Shown in pieces: positions 8,137 through 16,963 of a stretch of DNA of 64,000 nucleotides (within the stretch, counting starts at the first letter, position 1; every line of letters begins with the position of its first letter). The stretch lies in contig CALGAP010000009.1 of the NCBI GenBank assembly GCA_937958995.1, positions 248,001 to 312,000 of the forward strand. Reading direction: 5' to 3'. Under the pieces are notes generated by a model, which saw nothing but the letters and a program-made list of their open reading frames with translations, did no database searches and was not told the origin of the DNA. The DNA is from an uncultured Chitinophagaceae bacterium (lineage in GTDB: Bacteria > Bacteroidota > Bacteroidia > Chitinophagales > Chitinophagaceae). A program made the position numbers and the translations under genes.

Positions 8137-8222
8137 AGTGTTACAGATTTGGGTTATTGTCGGAGCAAGCAATACGATGTACAGGATCGCATTGAAAATC
8201 GTTCCTCTACGGTTTAAGTCAC

Positions 8223-8375
8223 TTAAATTTCTACAGGGTCAAAGGGGTAATAGGAAAAGGTAAGAATAGGGTCGTCAGGTTCGCCTTCTTTTGGCAAGGA
8301 CTTGGCGTAGTATGGCTTCGCGTAATAATAATAGCCAAGTATGGCTATGCATGATTGAATGGTTACTAGTTGTCT
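8223..8375 (-). pseudogene. possible broken small Tyr-rich peptide gene
   Basis: A 50-codon open frame without ATG, GTG or TTG. It reads ...IQSCIAILGYYYYAKPYYAK, then SLPKEGEPDDPILTFSYYPF, then DPVEI and a stop at 8223-8225. An ATGAAG lies at 8379 but one base out of frame, as if a frameshift had cut a hydrophobic N-terminus from its start. Composition (hydrophobic start, Tyr-rich, acidic/Pro end) looks coding but could be chance. No family recognised. Confidence 0.25.
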
Positions 8376-8520
8376 TCATAGGGTTAAATTATTGGTTGAA
8401 CGCTAAATCTTCCATGAAATTACTGCTTTGGGAAATTGGTTCATAGCGTGGAAATGCTTGATCTTTTGTCAGGTTTGATAGTAGATTTCCGATAGGGAAA
8501 TCGTTGTTTTGCGAAAAACC

Positions 8521-8757
8521 TGAATGAAATTCAAATGGCATATAACAAGAACCAAATAAGTTTCAAATTGAAAGAACAAAAGAAGCTAACATGCTGAAAT
8601 TGGGAAGGATTGATAGTTTAGCAAAAATTCCAAACAGGTTGCCCCATCTGGAATTTTGCTTGCCCATTCCTTTCTTTCGATTCCTTACTTTACCTTTTTT
8701 ATTTTTCTATTTAAATCTTATATGGTTCTTGTAATTTGCTATTTGAAATTTTCAACT
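8521..8757. repeat. large imperfect inverted repeat (MITE-like or long hairpin)
   Basis: The outer arms 8530-8560 and 8717-8747 are inverted copies matching at about 27 of 31 positions (core ACAAGAACCA / TGGTTCTTGT). Weaker inverted similarity continues inward to a central hairpin GCAAAAATTCCA (8621-8632) / TGGAATTTTGC (8649-8659). The element ends 3 nt from the stop of the 8761-11655 gene. It contains no ORF. Confidence 0.6.
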
Positions 8758-8760
8758 CCA

Positions 8761-11655
8761 CTATTGCTTCACAAAATTCGCCAGCGTCCTCTTACCCTGG
8801 CTCACCACAGCCACGTGATATACGCCCGGAACCAGGTTTGATACATCGATGGTGCGTGTAAACAAAGACTGATCTTTATTAATACCCATCGATGACACAA
8901 TTTTACCCGACATATCATATATCACAACACTTGCCTGTCCTTTGTATTCATCCTGGTATTGCAGGTTAATCACTGAAGTGGCAGGACTGGGATACAGTTT
9001 CATCTCCGGGGCCACTGCAACCAAAGTTTCAGTAGTGGCTGCATTCACAGCTAGGGTAGTGTTGCTGATGGCGCCGGCTACTGCGGTGGCGCGCGATACA
9101 GTAATTACAATGGTGTCTGATTTCGGAACCCAGTCATCGCCCCAAACTCTCAGTTCGAATTTGTAAGTTCCTTCCACCAGGTTGCTGACAGTTGTCTTGA
9201 GGCTGCGGCTGTTGGCGATGCTGTGCGAAGCAGGACCGCTGATTTTTTTCCATTCGTAAGCTTTTAGAGGACCATCCACATCGTAAGAAGCCGATCCGTC
9301 AACAGTCACACTGTTGGTGGGCAGCGTGATATGGATATCATCACCAGCCTTCGCCACTGCGGGAGAGTTGGCGGGTTGAGGATTTACCTGCACGGTGATG
9401 GTGTCGTAGCTAAAAGCATTGGCATTGTCGGTTACTTTCAGGCAGAATTTATAAGTTCCTTGCGCCAGTCCGTTTACTGTTGTGGTAACAGCATTGCTGT
9501 TGCTGATGCTGAATTGCGCAGGACCACTCACCTTGCTCCATTGGTACGATACAATGTTGCCATCAATATCGAAAGAAGCTGAACCATTAAGGGTTGCGCT
9601 GTTGGTGGGCAGGCTGATGGTGATGGGTGTACCAGCGCTTGCTACGGGAGAAACGTTACCGCCACCTGACGGAGCTTTCACGGTTACCGTCATTGTAGTG
9701 GCTTTCGGAACCCAGTCATCACCCCATACGCGCAGCTCAAATTTATACGTACCGGCCACCAGGTTCGAAGCGAGCGCAATAGCGCTCTTGCCATCCGTTA
9801 TCAATGCCTGGCCCGGACCGCTGAGTTGTTTCCATTCATAAGCTTTCAGATCGCCGTCGGGATCAAAAGAGTTGCTGCCATCGAGAATTGTCTTGTTAAC
9901 GGGCAATGTGATGGTGATATCTTCACCGGCATCAGGTACGGCGGGTTGGTTGCCGCTGGCCGGTTGGGGTTTCACAATTACTGATACGGTATCGGCGCTG
10001 GTTTCACCTTTGTTATCGGTTACACGTAAGCGATAGGTGTATGTGCCTTGTGCCAATCCTGATACAGACGCTGTGGCGGAGTTAGCACCGGAAATAGTTC
10101 CCTGCGAAGGGCCGCTGATCTTGCTCCATGCATATGATGCAATGGAACCATCAGGATCATAAGACGCAGAGCCATTTAGCGTAACAGCATTGGTGGGCAG
10201 CGTGATTGTTATGTCTTGTCCGGCTATTGCCACTGGAGCTTTGTTCACCTCAACCGGCGCTGCGTTTACTGTAACCACAATTTCATCACTCTTAGGCACC
10301 CAGTCGTCGCCCCAGGCGGTCAGCTTAAAGGTGTACACTCCGGCAGACAGGTTGGTAACAGTGGTCTTGGCCTGCTTGGGTGAAGTGATGGTGCATAAAG
10401 GACCACTCAATTTTGTCCATTCATAAGCTTTCACAGGACCATCGGGGTCTTTGGTAGCAGAGCCATCCAGTGTGATGCTGGCAACAGGGAGTGTAACTGC
10501 GAAATCGGCACCGGCTTTTACTTCAACAGGGTTGTTGGTAACAGGCGGATTAGTTCCTGCCGGGGGATTGGTGCTGCCCGAGCCGGCAGTTACCGTTACA
10601 TTCACCAAATCGGTTGACCAGTCGGCGCGTTCATCCACCACTTTCAGTTCAAACTGGTAAGTGCCTTCTTTATCCATATTGCTTACGGCCACGGTAGGGG
10701 AAGTAGAATAAGATGCAGAGAGACTTACCTGGCGCGGACCAGAAACCTGGCGCCATACATAACGCACGATTTTTCCATCCTGGTCGCTGCTGGCAGAGGC
10801 ATTCAATATTACGCCGCCTGCGCTGGTAGTGGTGCTCAGGCCGGGACCTGCATTGGCCACAGGTCTTTTATTGGGCGCTAAGCTCTTATTCTGTGCCAGG
10901 AACCATTCAAATATGTTGGGGTTTTGCTGGTTATACTGGCGGTCATATGCTTTGTCCCATATCCAGTGTTGACCAGTAGGCCATATAGTGCTGTAGGCTT
11001 TCACGGCGCCATTCACATTATTAATAGCGGTAACGGCGCCATTGGTACAACCAACAGGCACGGTGCCGTCGTCGGATGCGTGAAATGCCCAGGTGGGAAG
11101 ATTGGCATTGGGTATATTGCTCCACGTAACATTCTGGCAAGTGCCGCAAACCGGGGCGATGGCCGCCAGTTTTTTTGCATTGCTCAGGCTGCCGGCTGCG
11201 TAAGACCACACACCGCCACCACCCAGGCTAAGGCCAGTCAGTATGATGCGGTTGGTGTCTATGCGCATATTTTTCTTTGCATAGTTGATCATTTCCTCCA
11301 CATAAAAAGGTTGCCACCAACCATAGTTGGGGCTCAATTGCGGGCTCAGTACGAGAAAAGTTTCCGTTTTGCCATTCCAGGTGAAAGTCATGGTATGACC
11401 ATCCTTTATATAACGCGGAATGGCAGTGCCGGCTACATTCTGCAACTGTGTGGTGCCATTGCCACGCTCACCAATTCCGTGCAGGAATATGATGAGGGGG
11501 TATTTTGTGTTGGGGTTTGAATTGTAATCGGCGGGTTTATACTCCAAAAACCCGATGAATACTCCGTTTGAAGCGGTAAGCCCTCTTTCAACCTGCTGGG
11601 CAGTAGCCGCCACGCCGGTCAACAGCATGGCAAGCATGAGTAAATAGTTTTTCAT
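8761..11655 (-). CDS. large secreted alpha/beta-hydrolase with six PKD-type domains and a T9SS sorting domain
   Basis: 964 residues, a longer paralogue of the 6220-8136 product. Order: signal peptide (MKNYLLMLAMLLTGVAATAQ), alpha/beta-hydrolase (LIIFLHGIGERGNG, Ser in GLSLGGGGVW, FHASDDGTVP, His in TGQHWIWDKAYD), about six PKD-type repeats, then a T9SS tail (MKLYPSPATSVINL to LANFVKQ). From the second repeat on, the PKD domains alternate between a form ending in VWGDDWVPKSD-like sequence and a form with VTDNKGETS-like sequence. Such arms usually hold the enzyme off the cell surface or bind polysaccharide. Substrate unknown. Start ATG 11655 is followed directly by the signal peptide. Confidence 0.83.
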   Translation of the reverse strand: MKNYLLMLAMLLTGVAATAQQVERGLTASNGVFIGFLEYKPADYNSNPNTKYPLIIFLHGIGERGNGTTQLQNVAGTAIPRYIKDGHTMTFTWNGKTETFLVLSPQLSPNYGWWQPFYVEEMINYAKKNMRIDTNRIILTGLSLGGGGVWSYAAGSLSNAKKLAAIAPVCGTCQNVTWSNIPNANLPTWAFHASDDGTVPVGCTNGAVTAINNVNGAVKAYSTIWPTGQHWIWDKAYDRQYNQQNPNIFEWFLAQNKSLAPNKRPVANAGPGLSTTTSAGGVILNASASSDQDGKIVRYVWRQVSGPRQVSLSASYSTSPTVAVSNMDKEGTYQFELKVVDERADWSTDLVNVTVTAGSGSTNPPAGTNPPVTNNPVEVKAGADFAVTLPVASITLDGSATKDPDGPVKAYEWTKLSGPLCTITSPKQAKTTVTNLSAGVYTFKLTAWGDDWVPKSDEIVVTVNAAPVEVNKAPVAIAGQDITITLPTNAVTLNGSASYDPDGSIASYAWSKISGPSQGTISGANSATASVSGLAQGTYTYRLRVTDNKGETSADTVSVIVKPQPASGNQPAVPDAGEDITITLPVNKTILDGSNSFDPDGDLKAYEWKQLSGPGQALITDGKSAIALASNLVAGTYKFELRVWGDDWVPKATTMTVTVKAPSGGGNVSPVASAGTPITISLPTNSATLNGSASFDIDGNIVSYQWSKVSGPAQFSISNSNAVTTTVNGLAQGTYKFCLKVTDNANAFSYDTITVQVNPQPANSPAVAKAGDDIHITLPTNSVTVDGSASYDVDGPLKAYEWKKISGPASHSIANSRSLKTTVSNLVEGTYKFELRVWGDDWVPKSDTIVITVSRATAVAGAISNTTLAVNAATTETLVAVAPEMKLYPSPATSVINLQYQDEYKGQASVVIYDMSGKIVSSMGINKDQSLFTRTIDVSNLVPGVYHVAVVSQGKRTLANFVKQ

Positions 11656-11895
11656 AAAGTACAGATTTTTTAATGGCGTTGAAGGTGATTGAATTTTTAA
11701 CAGGGCCTAAACGGGCGTTTTTTTTCTTCTATTGAAATGTTAAAGAAGAAATGATTTTTTTTAGGAGTATTACTTTAGTCTGCCTAAACAAAACTTGATG
11801 TTACAATGTTAAAAACTTACTAAGGGTTGCCTCTGAAGCGTCGTTAAAGGAGCATCAAAAAATATTTAGTGGTAAGACAAAGTACTTATCGTTAA

Positions 11896-11903
11896 TAATT
11901 TTG
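11896..11903 (+). promoter_or_regulatory. -7 promoter box TAATTTTG upstream of the DUF4136 gene
   Basis: A perfect match to the Bacteroidota -7 element TAnnTTTG, about 50 nt before the ATG at 11954. No clear -33 TTG at the usual distance. Confidence 0.5.
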
Positions 11904-11953
11904 CGGCATTGACTTTGCAACTTATTACAAATGATAACTCGGTACTTAGACAT

Positions 11954-12589
11954 ATGAAAAACTTATTACTCGCCGCATGCTGCGCGGCAATAATATTATC
12001 AGGCAGCAGTTGTACCAAGGAGCCTCTGAACAATCTGTCAGAAGCTGAAGGCCGTATTTATATTACCAATCATGTTGATTCGGTCAACTTCAGCAACTAC
12101 CAGACATTCAGCATCGCCGATTCGGTGGCTGTAATTGAAAACAACCAGTTGAAGGGCCGGGCGCTCACCAGCGTGGATGCGGCGTATATCAGTGCAGTGA
12201 AAAATGAAATGCAGCAAAGAGGATATACGCTTGTAGCCAAAGACGAAGATCCCGACCTGGCTCTGAATGTGAACCGTATCTACAATTCTTACACGGGAGT
12301 GTTCAGTTACAACGATTACTGGAACTATTACGGAGGCTACTGGGATCCATACTACTGGGGTTATCCCGGCTACAATTACTGGTTCCCGCCGGTGTATGGT
12401 TATTATGAAATTACCGAGGGGGCTTTGTCAATTGATATGTTCGACCTCAGGAATGCACCTGCGAATAATAATAATATCTTGAATGTGTGGAATGGTTTGA
12501 TTCGCGGTACCGGCACATTCAGGGAGAACAGCGCAGCACCTGGAGTAAAAATTCTTTTTGATCAATCAGCTTACCTGCAAACGAATTGA
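11954..12589 (+). CDS. DUF4136-family lipoprotein
   Basis: 211 residues. It begins with a lipoprotein signal peptide ending LSGSSC (lipid-attached Cys near residue 21). The body has the DUF4136 pattern: VNFSNYQTFSIADSVAV, then AVKNEMQQRGYTLVAKDEDP-D-ALNVN. A very aromatic loop (YWNYYGGYWDPYYWGYPGYN) interrupts the middle. DUF4136 proteins are envelope lipoproteins of unknown function. The start ATG 11954 was preferred over an upstream TTG because it opens the signal peptide. It is followed after one base by a beta-barrel protein gene, so the two probably form an operon. Confidence 0.8.
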   Translation: MKNLLLAACCAAIILSGSSCTKEPLNNLSEAEGRIYITNHVDSVNFSNYQTFSIADSVAVIENNQLKGRALTSVDAAYISAVKNEMQQRGYTLVAKDEDPDLALNVNRIYNSYTGVFSYNDYWNYYGGYWDPYYWGYPGYNYWFPPVYGYYEITEGALSIDMFDLRNAPANNNNILNVWNGLIRGTGTFRENSAAPGVKILFDQSAYLQTN

Positions 12590-12590
12590 T

Positions 12591-13199
12591 ATGAAAACGC
12601 TTAAAATAATTATCGCACTTATTTTACTGGCCACCACACCCGCACTGGCGCAACGCTCGCAGTTGCGGCTCAATTTCAACTATACCGTGGCCACACCCAC
12701 CAGCGGTCTTAAAGATTATGTGGAAGATGCCTCCTGGCGCGGCTGGACGGCCAACTTATTATATGGCGTTACCGATAAATTGTCGGTGGGCCTGGGCGTA
12801 GGCTTTCATGATTTTTATCAAAAATATCCACGCGCCGTGTATCAGCTGGAGAGTGGCGGACATATATCGGCCGTGCTCAGCAATTCGCTGCAGGCCATAC
12901 CCATTCTCGCCTCTGTGCAATACAATTTCTTACCTGAAGCCCGCATTCAACCCTATGTTGGCACGGGTATCGGCGGCAACATCATCATCTACAATCAATA
13001 CATTGGCGAATTTTCCAACAACCAATCCAATTTCGGTTTTGCCCTCCGCCCCGAAGCCGGCGTCTACGTGCCCATCGGCTACCGTGGCTTCGGCGTGAAC
13101 CTCAACGGCATCTACAACTACATGCCTTACAACAAGAACAACCTCGATAATATTAACAGCTGGGGAGTGGGCCTGGGGGTGAGATTTAGTTTGAGATAG
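12591..13199 (+). CDS. outer-membrane beta-barrel protein (OmpA/opacity-like)
   Basis: 202 residues: signal peptide (MKTLKIIIALILLATTPALA), then alternating strands such as LRLNFNYTVATP, LSVGLGVGFHDFY, PYVGTGIGGN and a C-terminal WGVGLGVRFSLR ending in an aromatic-x-aromatic-type strand. This fits an 8-stranded outer-membrane barrel of the porin/opacity type. It starts one base after the DUF4136 stop, so the lipoprotein and the barrel may work together at the outer membrane. Specific role unknown. Confidence 0.75.
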   Translation: MKTLKIIIALILLATTPALAQRSQLRLNFNYTVATPTSGLKDYVEDASWRGWTANLLYGVTDKLSVGLGVGFHDFYQKYPRAVYQLESGGHISAVLSNSLQAIPILASVQYNFLPEARIQPYVGTGIGGNIIIYNQYIGEFSNNQSNFGFALRPEAGVYVPIGYRGFGVNLNGIYNYMPYNKNNLDNINSWGVGLGVRFSLR

Positions 13200-13231
13200 A
13201 GGCATTCAAGATCCTGGTCTTTCTTCAATCT

Positions 13232-13783
13232 TCAATTCAGCTGCGGATCGATAGGATAATTCGCCAGCGCCTCATACTCGCCACCGAGCACCTTCAGCGC
13301 GTCTTTCCAGATTTCGTTGGCGTTTTTGTGGAAGACGAGCTTGCGGCTGCCCTGAACGGTAAGCCACGATTTTTCGCGGAGCTCGTCGTCGAGCTGGCCG
13401 GAGCCCCAGCCGGAGTAGCCTATGTAGAAGCGAATCTTATCGGGACTAATACTACCGTTGCGGATCATACTGATGGCAGTCTCAAAATCGCCACCCCAGT
13501 AAATTCCATCCAGCACTTCGTAGCTGCCCGGAATGAGGTCGGGATATTGATGCAGAAAATGAATGGTGTCCATCTGCATGGGACCACCATAAAATACGGG
13601 CAATTTCAGCTCATCCAGGTCATTCATCAACTCATCAAGGGTGTGATCGAACAATTTATTGATCACGAAGCCGAAACTGCCTTCTTCCTGGTGATCGCAG
13701 AGAAAAACGACCGTCCGCATGAAGTTGGGATCCTTCAGGAATGGTTCGGCGATCAACAATGTACCTGGTCCTGGACTAATCAT
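13232..13783 (-). CDS. YqgE/AlgH family protein
   Basis: 183 residues. It matches the family pattern: PGTLLIAEPFLKDPNFMRTV, FLCDHQEEGSFGFVIN, FYGGPMQMDTIHFLH, then YIGYSGWGSGQLDDEL and SW-TV. YqgE/AlgH proteins are small cytosolic proteins of unclear role; in Pseudomonas AlgH was linked to alginate regulation. Length is typical. It converges with the barrel protein gene (32-bp gap). Confidence 0.88.
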   Translation of the reverse strand: MISPGPGTLLIAEPFLKDPNFMRTVVFLCDHQEEGSFGFVINKLFDHTLDELMNDLDELKLPVFYGGPMQMDTIHFLHQYPDLIPGSYEVLDGIYWGGDFETAISMIRNGSISPDKIRFYIGYSGWGSGQLDDELREKSWLTVQGSRKLVFHKNANEIWKDALKVLGGEYEALANYPIDPQLN

Positions 13784-13886
13784 ATTTCTAAATTAAGATT
13801 TATATCTTCCCGGCAAAATCATTGTTTGGTTTTAGTCCCAATCTATGTAAAACTTAGTTAAATCATTAACTATGAAATTCGTATCA

Positions 13887-13918
13887 TTGGACTTTGGAAG
13901 CCAGTTTCATTAAATTTG
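13887..13918 (+). promoter_or_regulatory. Bacteroidota-type promoter for the histidine kinase gene
   Basis: -33-like TTG at 13887-13889 and a perfect -7 box TAAATTTG at 13911-13918, 21 nt apart. The ATG is about 80 nt further on. Confidence 0.5.
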
Positions 13919-14000
13919 CCCGATTCACTTATCTGCTGAGTAAAATTGAATAAATCTTATTGACGGGCAGCTTTGTGTGAATGTACCAGACCAGCGGGTA

Positions 14001-15383
14001 ATGGAATTGGCATTAAAACCATATCAGTTGCAGTTAAGGAAAATATTTCCTGTCATTATCGTCCTGATTAGTTTGTCTCTCATAGGGACAATCTATGTGC
14101 AATACAGTTGGTTGCGCACCATGCTGATGGATAAGCAGGAGGAATTTAAGTCGAAATTAATCAGCGGCATCAACGATGTCGGTAAGTTGCTGATGGAGCA
14201 GAAAGGCACTCTTCCTTCGCTGAAAAACTATCGCAATCAACCCGGTTTTACCTGGCCGTCAGAACAGTTTCAGCTCGAACTGCAAAAACCGCCCACCATC
14301 GCGCTGCGTTTCACCGAACTGGAAGTAAAAGAAAAACTCGATAAAGCCTTTGAATCGCATGGACTGAAAAATGTGAACTACGAGTTTGCCATCACCTCCA
14401 GCGTTAACCTGCACAGTTATGAGCTGAAATCGAAAGGCTTTATGAACGAGATCGAGGATACTGATAATAACCTGATACTGTATTATCTCTTTCAGCCGCC
14501 CAGCGGCAGCGACCTGGAAAACCTCGTTCCCGAAGAGATCATGACGGTAGTGGTACCTGACTGGAAACGCATATCGGGTGAAATGCGCTGGATGATCGTA
14601 GGCGCCATCTTCTTCACGCTCATGATCATTTCTGCGTTTTACGTTACGGTCAATGCACTGTTACGCCAGAAAAAAGTGAGCGAGATAAAGAACGACTTTA
14701 TCAACAACATGACGCACGAGTTCAAGACTCCGCTTGCTACCATTTCGCTGGCGGTAGATGCCTTGCGCAACCAGAAGGTGATGCAGGACAGAGAAAAGAT
14801 GGAATATTTCAGCGGCATCATCAAAGAAGAAAACAAGCGCATGAACAAGCACGTGGAGACCATTTTGCAGGCAGCGGTGATGGACCGCCAGGAGCTGCAG
14901 CTCAACAAAATGCCGCTGCATGTGCACAACCTTATCGAAGAAATTATCGACAACTATTCATTACAATTCCAGGAAAAAAAAGGCAGCGCCGAGTTGCACC
15001 TCGACGCCAGGTTCGATTATATAGAAGCCGATCCCGTGCATTTCCGCAATCTCATCAGCAACCTGGTTGACAATGCGGTAAAATATTCTAAAGAAAACTT
15101 GCTCGTCAAAATATCAACTTACAATACCAACAAGAACCTGGTGATCAGGGTAGAGGATAATGGTATCGGAATGAGCAAAGAGACTGTGCGCCGCATCTTC
15201 GAAAAATTCTACCGCGCGCATACCGGTAATATTCACAACGTGAAAGGCTTTGGTCTTGGATTGAGCTATGTAAAAACAATCGTAGACGCTCACCAGGGTA
15301 AAATCAAAGTGGAAAGCACGCTGGGCAAAGGCTCGACTTTCACATTAGAATTTCCGTTGGCAAAAGCAAAGCTGAGCGCGTAG
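14001..15383 (+). CDS. sensor histidine kinase (orphan)
   Basis: 460 residues from ATG 14001 (a GTG at 13977 would add eight). A first membrane segment near residues 15-37, a periplasmic sensor region of about 160 residues, a second segment near 200-225, then HisKA with NNMTHEFKTPLA (phospho-acceptor His239). The ATPase domain has N box NLISNLVDNAVKYS, G1 VEDNGIGMS, F box IFEKFYRA and G2 KGFGLGLSYVKTI. It therefore autophosphorylates and passes phosphate to a response regulator. No regulator gene lies next to it, so the partner is elsewhere. Signal unknown. Confidence 0.85.
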   Translation: MELALKPYQLQLRKIFPVIIVLISLSLIGTIYVQYSWLRTMLMDKQEEFKSKLISGINDVGKLLMEQKGTLPSLKNYRNQPGFTWPSEQFQLELQKPPTIALRFTELEVKEKLDKAFESHGLKNVNYEFAITSSVNLHSYELKSKGFMNEIEDTDNNLILYYLFQPPSGSDLENLVPEEIMTVVVPDWKRISGEMRWMIVGAIFFTLMIISAFYVTVNALLRQKKVSEIKNDFINNMTHEFKTPLATISLAVDALRNQKVMQDREKMEYFSGIIKEENKRMNKHVETILQAAVMDRQELQLNKMPLHVHNLIEEIIDNYSLQFQEKKGSAELHLDARFDYIEADPVHFRNLISNLVDNAVKYSKENLLVKISTYNTNKNLVIRVEDNGIGMSKETVRRIFEKFYRAHTGNIHNVKGFGLGLSYVKTIVDAHQGKIKVESTLGKGSTFTLEFPLAKAKLSA

Positions 15384-15392
15384 GGGAGGAAA

Positions 15393-16619
15393 TTATTTCC
15401 TGAACAAAAGACATCCATCACCATAACTCAGAAAACGAAAATCGTTTTCCAGCGCATAGTCATAAATTTTTCTCCAGTCATCTCCCACAAATGCAGCTAC
15501 CAGCAAGAGCAACGTGCTTTGCGGCTGGTGAAAATTGGTGATTAAGGCAGTCGGAATTTTTACATTGTAGCCCGGCGCCACCAGTAAGCGCGTGCGCGCA
15601 ATCAGGCGTTTGGTAGGCAATGAATTGATTTTTTCATGCACTGCTTTCAAGGCTCCCGGCACAGGAATGTTTGCCTGCTCCAGGTCGTAAGCATCCCATT
15701 GGTCAATATGCCATTGTTCGGGCGGCAGTTCGGGATTCATAATCAATTTTACTCCCAGCCAATACAAACTTTCCACTGCCCGCAGCGAAGTAGTGCCTGT
15801 AACGGTAATGGGTATTCGTTGTTCCACCGCGGCGATCAGTTGGGAAAGGAAAGGAATATCGGCTTCAAAAAACTCCTCGTGCATTTCATGCCCCGCCATG
15901 GTATCGCTTTTTACCGGTTTGAAAGTGCCGGCACTCACGTGCAGGGTCAGGCTGCCTCGCACAATATTCCTTGCCGCGAGCGTATTGAAAATATGTTCGG
16001 TAAAATGCAAGCCTGCTGTAGGGGCAGCCACCGAGCCATACTCTTGTCCGTAAATAGTCTGATATCTGTTCACATCGTCACTTTCTGCCGCGCGTTTGAT
16101 ATAAGGCGGCAAGGGCATTTCCCCCGCAGCTTCCAGTATTTCCGAAAACGACTTGTACGCAGGTTCCCAGCTGAATTCGATGATGAAAGTATCACTCGCT
16201 TTCTCCACATATCGCGCATGCAACACCTGGCCATCATTCAGTTTCTTTTCCAGTATTTGTCCGGCTTTCCACTTCGACGCGCCGCCGATCAAACAATGCC
16301 AGAGCACTTTCTGTTGTTGCGCCATTGCGCTGGTGATGTCAGCATACTGCGCATGCGGTCCCAGGCAAAAAATTTCAATCACTCCGCCCGTGGGTTTCTG
16401 AAGAAATATTCTCGCGCGCACCACACGCGTTGCGTTCACGATCAGCAATGAATTGGCAGGCAGATGTGCAGCGATATTCCTGTAAATATCCTGCTCAATT
16501 TTTCCATCCTTATACACCAGCAATTTCGACGCATCGCGCTCAGGCAGGGGATGCTGCGCTATACGTTCATGGGGAAGTTCGTAAGTATAATCTCTGATGG
16601 AAATATCCTGTGGGCGCAT
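15393..16619 (-). CDS. queA: S-adenosylmethionine:tRNA ribosyltransferase-isomerase QueA
   Basis: 408 residues. QueA moves the ribosyl part of SAM onto 7-aminomethyl-7-deazaguanine in tRNA to make epoxyqueuosine. Visible family stretches: YELPHERIAQHPLPERDASK at the N-terminus, GSVAAPTAGLHFTE, LHVSAGTFKPVK, GTTSLRAVESL and LITNFHQPQSTLL. Length is slightly above the enterobacterial form. The stop lies 10 nt from the end of the convergent histidine kinase gene; the junction holds a small AGGAAA/TTTCCT palindrome. Confidence 0.92.
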   Translation of the reverse strand: MRPQDISIRDYTYELPHERIAQHPLPERDASKLLVYKDGKIEQDIYRNIAAHLPANSLLIVNATRVVRARIFLQKPTGGVIEIFCLGPHAQYADITSAMAQQQKVLWHCLIGGASKWKAGQILEKKLNDGQVLHARYVEKASDTFIIEFSWEPAYKSFSEILEAAGEMPLPPYIKRAAESDDVNRYQTIYGQEYGSVAAPTAGLHFTEHIFNTLAARNIVRGSLTLHVSAGTFKPVKSDTMAGHEMHEEFFEADIPFLSQLIAAVEQRIPITVTGTTSLRAVESLYWLGVKLIMNPELPPEQWHIDQWDAYDLEQANIPVPGALKAVHEKINSLPTKRLIARTRLLVAPGYNVKIPTALITNFHQPQSTLLLLVAAFVGDDWRKIYDYALENDFRFLSYGDGCLLFRK

Positions 16620-16636
16620 GGCCGCGAAGATAAACC

Positions 16637-16902
16637 CTATTTACTCTTCGTCACCGGCACCACCAGCTGCAACCCGCTCCATATATCGCTCACCACGCAC
16701 ACCTTCACATGCACCAGGTCATTTTTCAAGCATAATTCCTGACAACATCTTGCGTAAGATTCGGAGTAGCCAGCGCTTGCTATGGGATGCACTATTCACA
16801 GTTTATCCACTGCAATTCACAGCCTGCGCACATGGCAGGTACCCCACACCGGCGGCTATTTGCAGGAAATCCTTGCCCCGTCTCATTCCCGGCACAATAC
16901 AC
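16637..16902 (-). pseudogene. frameshifted small Cys-rich protein gene (possible)
   Basis: Two adjoining minus-strand frames look coding. The first (GTG 16900-16902) reads YCAGNETGQGFPANSRRCGV then PAMCAGCELQWINCE and stops; with the Cys just before the GTG it has two C-x2-C pairs. The second, shifted by one base, runs from about 16792 as HPIASAGYSESYARCCQELC, then LKNDLVHVKVCVVSDIWSGL, then QLVVPVTKSK and a stop at 16637, 17 nt before queA. Adding one base near 16793 would join them into one zinc-ribbon-like protein of about 87 residues. It may be a decayed gene, a sequencing error or a frameshift. No family recognised. Confidence 0.35.
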
Positions 16903-16930
16903 GCATGTGGAAAAATTAAATTTTCCAAAT

Positions 16931-16963
16931 TTTGCTATGAAAGTGGTAAAAAGTGTTATTTTG
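16931..16963 (+). promoter_or_regulatory. putative promoter of the dcw cluster
   Basis: TTTG at 16931-16934 and TTATTTTG at 16956-16963 (one mismatch to TAnnTTTG) with a 21-nt spacer, about 38 nt before the mraZ ATG. The MraZ-type boxes lie inside and over it. Confidence 0.4.

Larger units (their letters stand above)
8137..8760. other. 624-bp AT-rich spacer between two paralogous secreted-hydrolase genes
   Basis: No intact gene is seen. The spacer holds a start-less minus-strand ORF (8223-8375), a small hairpin GATTTCC-GATAG-GGAAATC (8484-8502) and a large imperfect palindrome (8521-8757), each listed separately. Confidence 0.6.

Noticed and set aside
8761..11655. Tandem DNA repeats considered as a CRISPR-like or satellite array
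   Set aside because: The repeats are about 270-300 bp, in frame, and encode PKD-type domains; they are protein-domain duplications.
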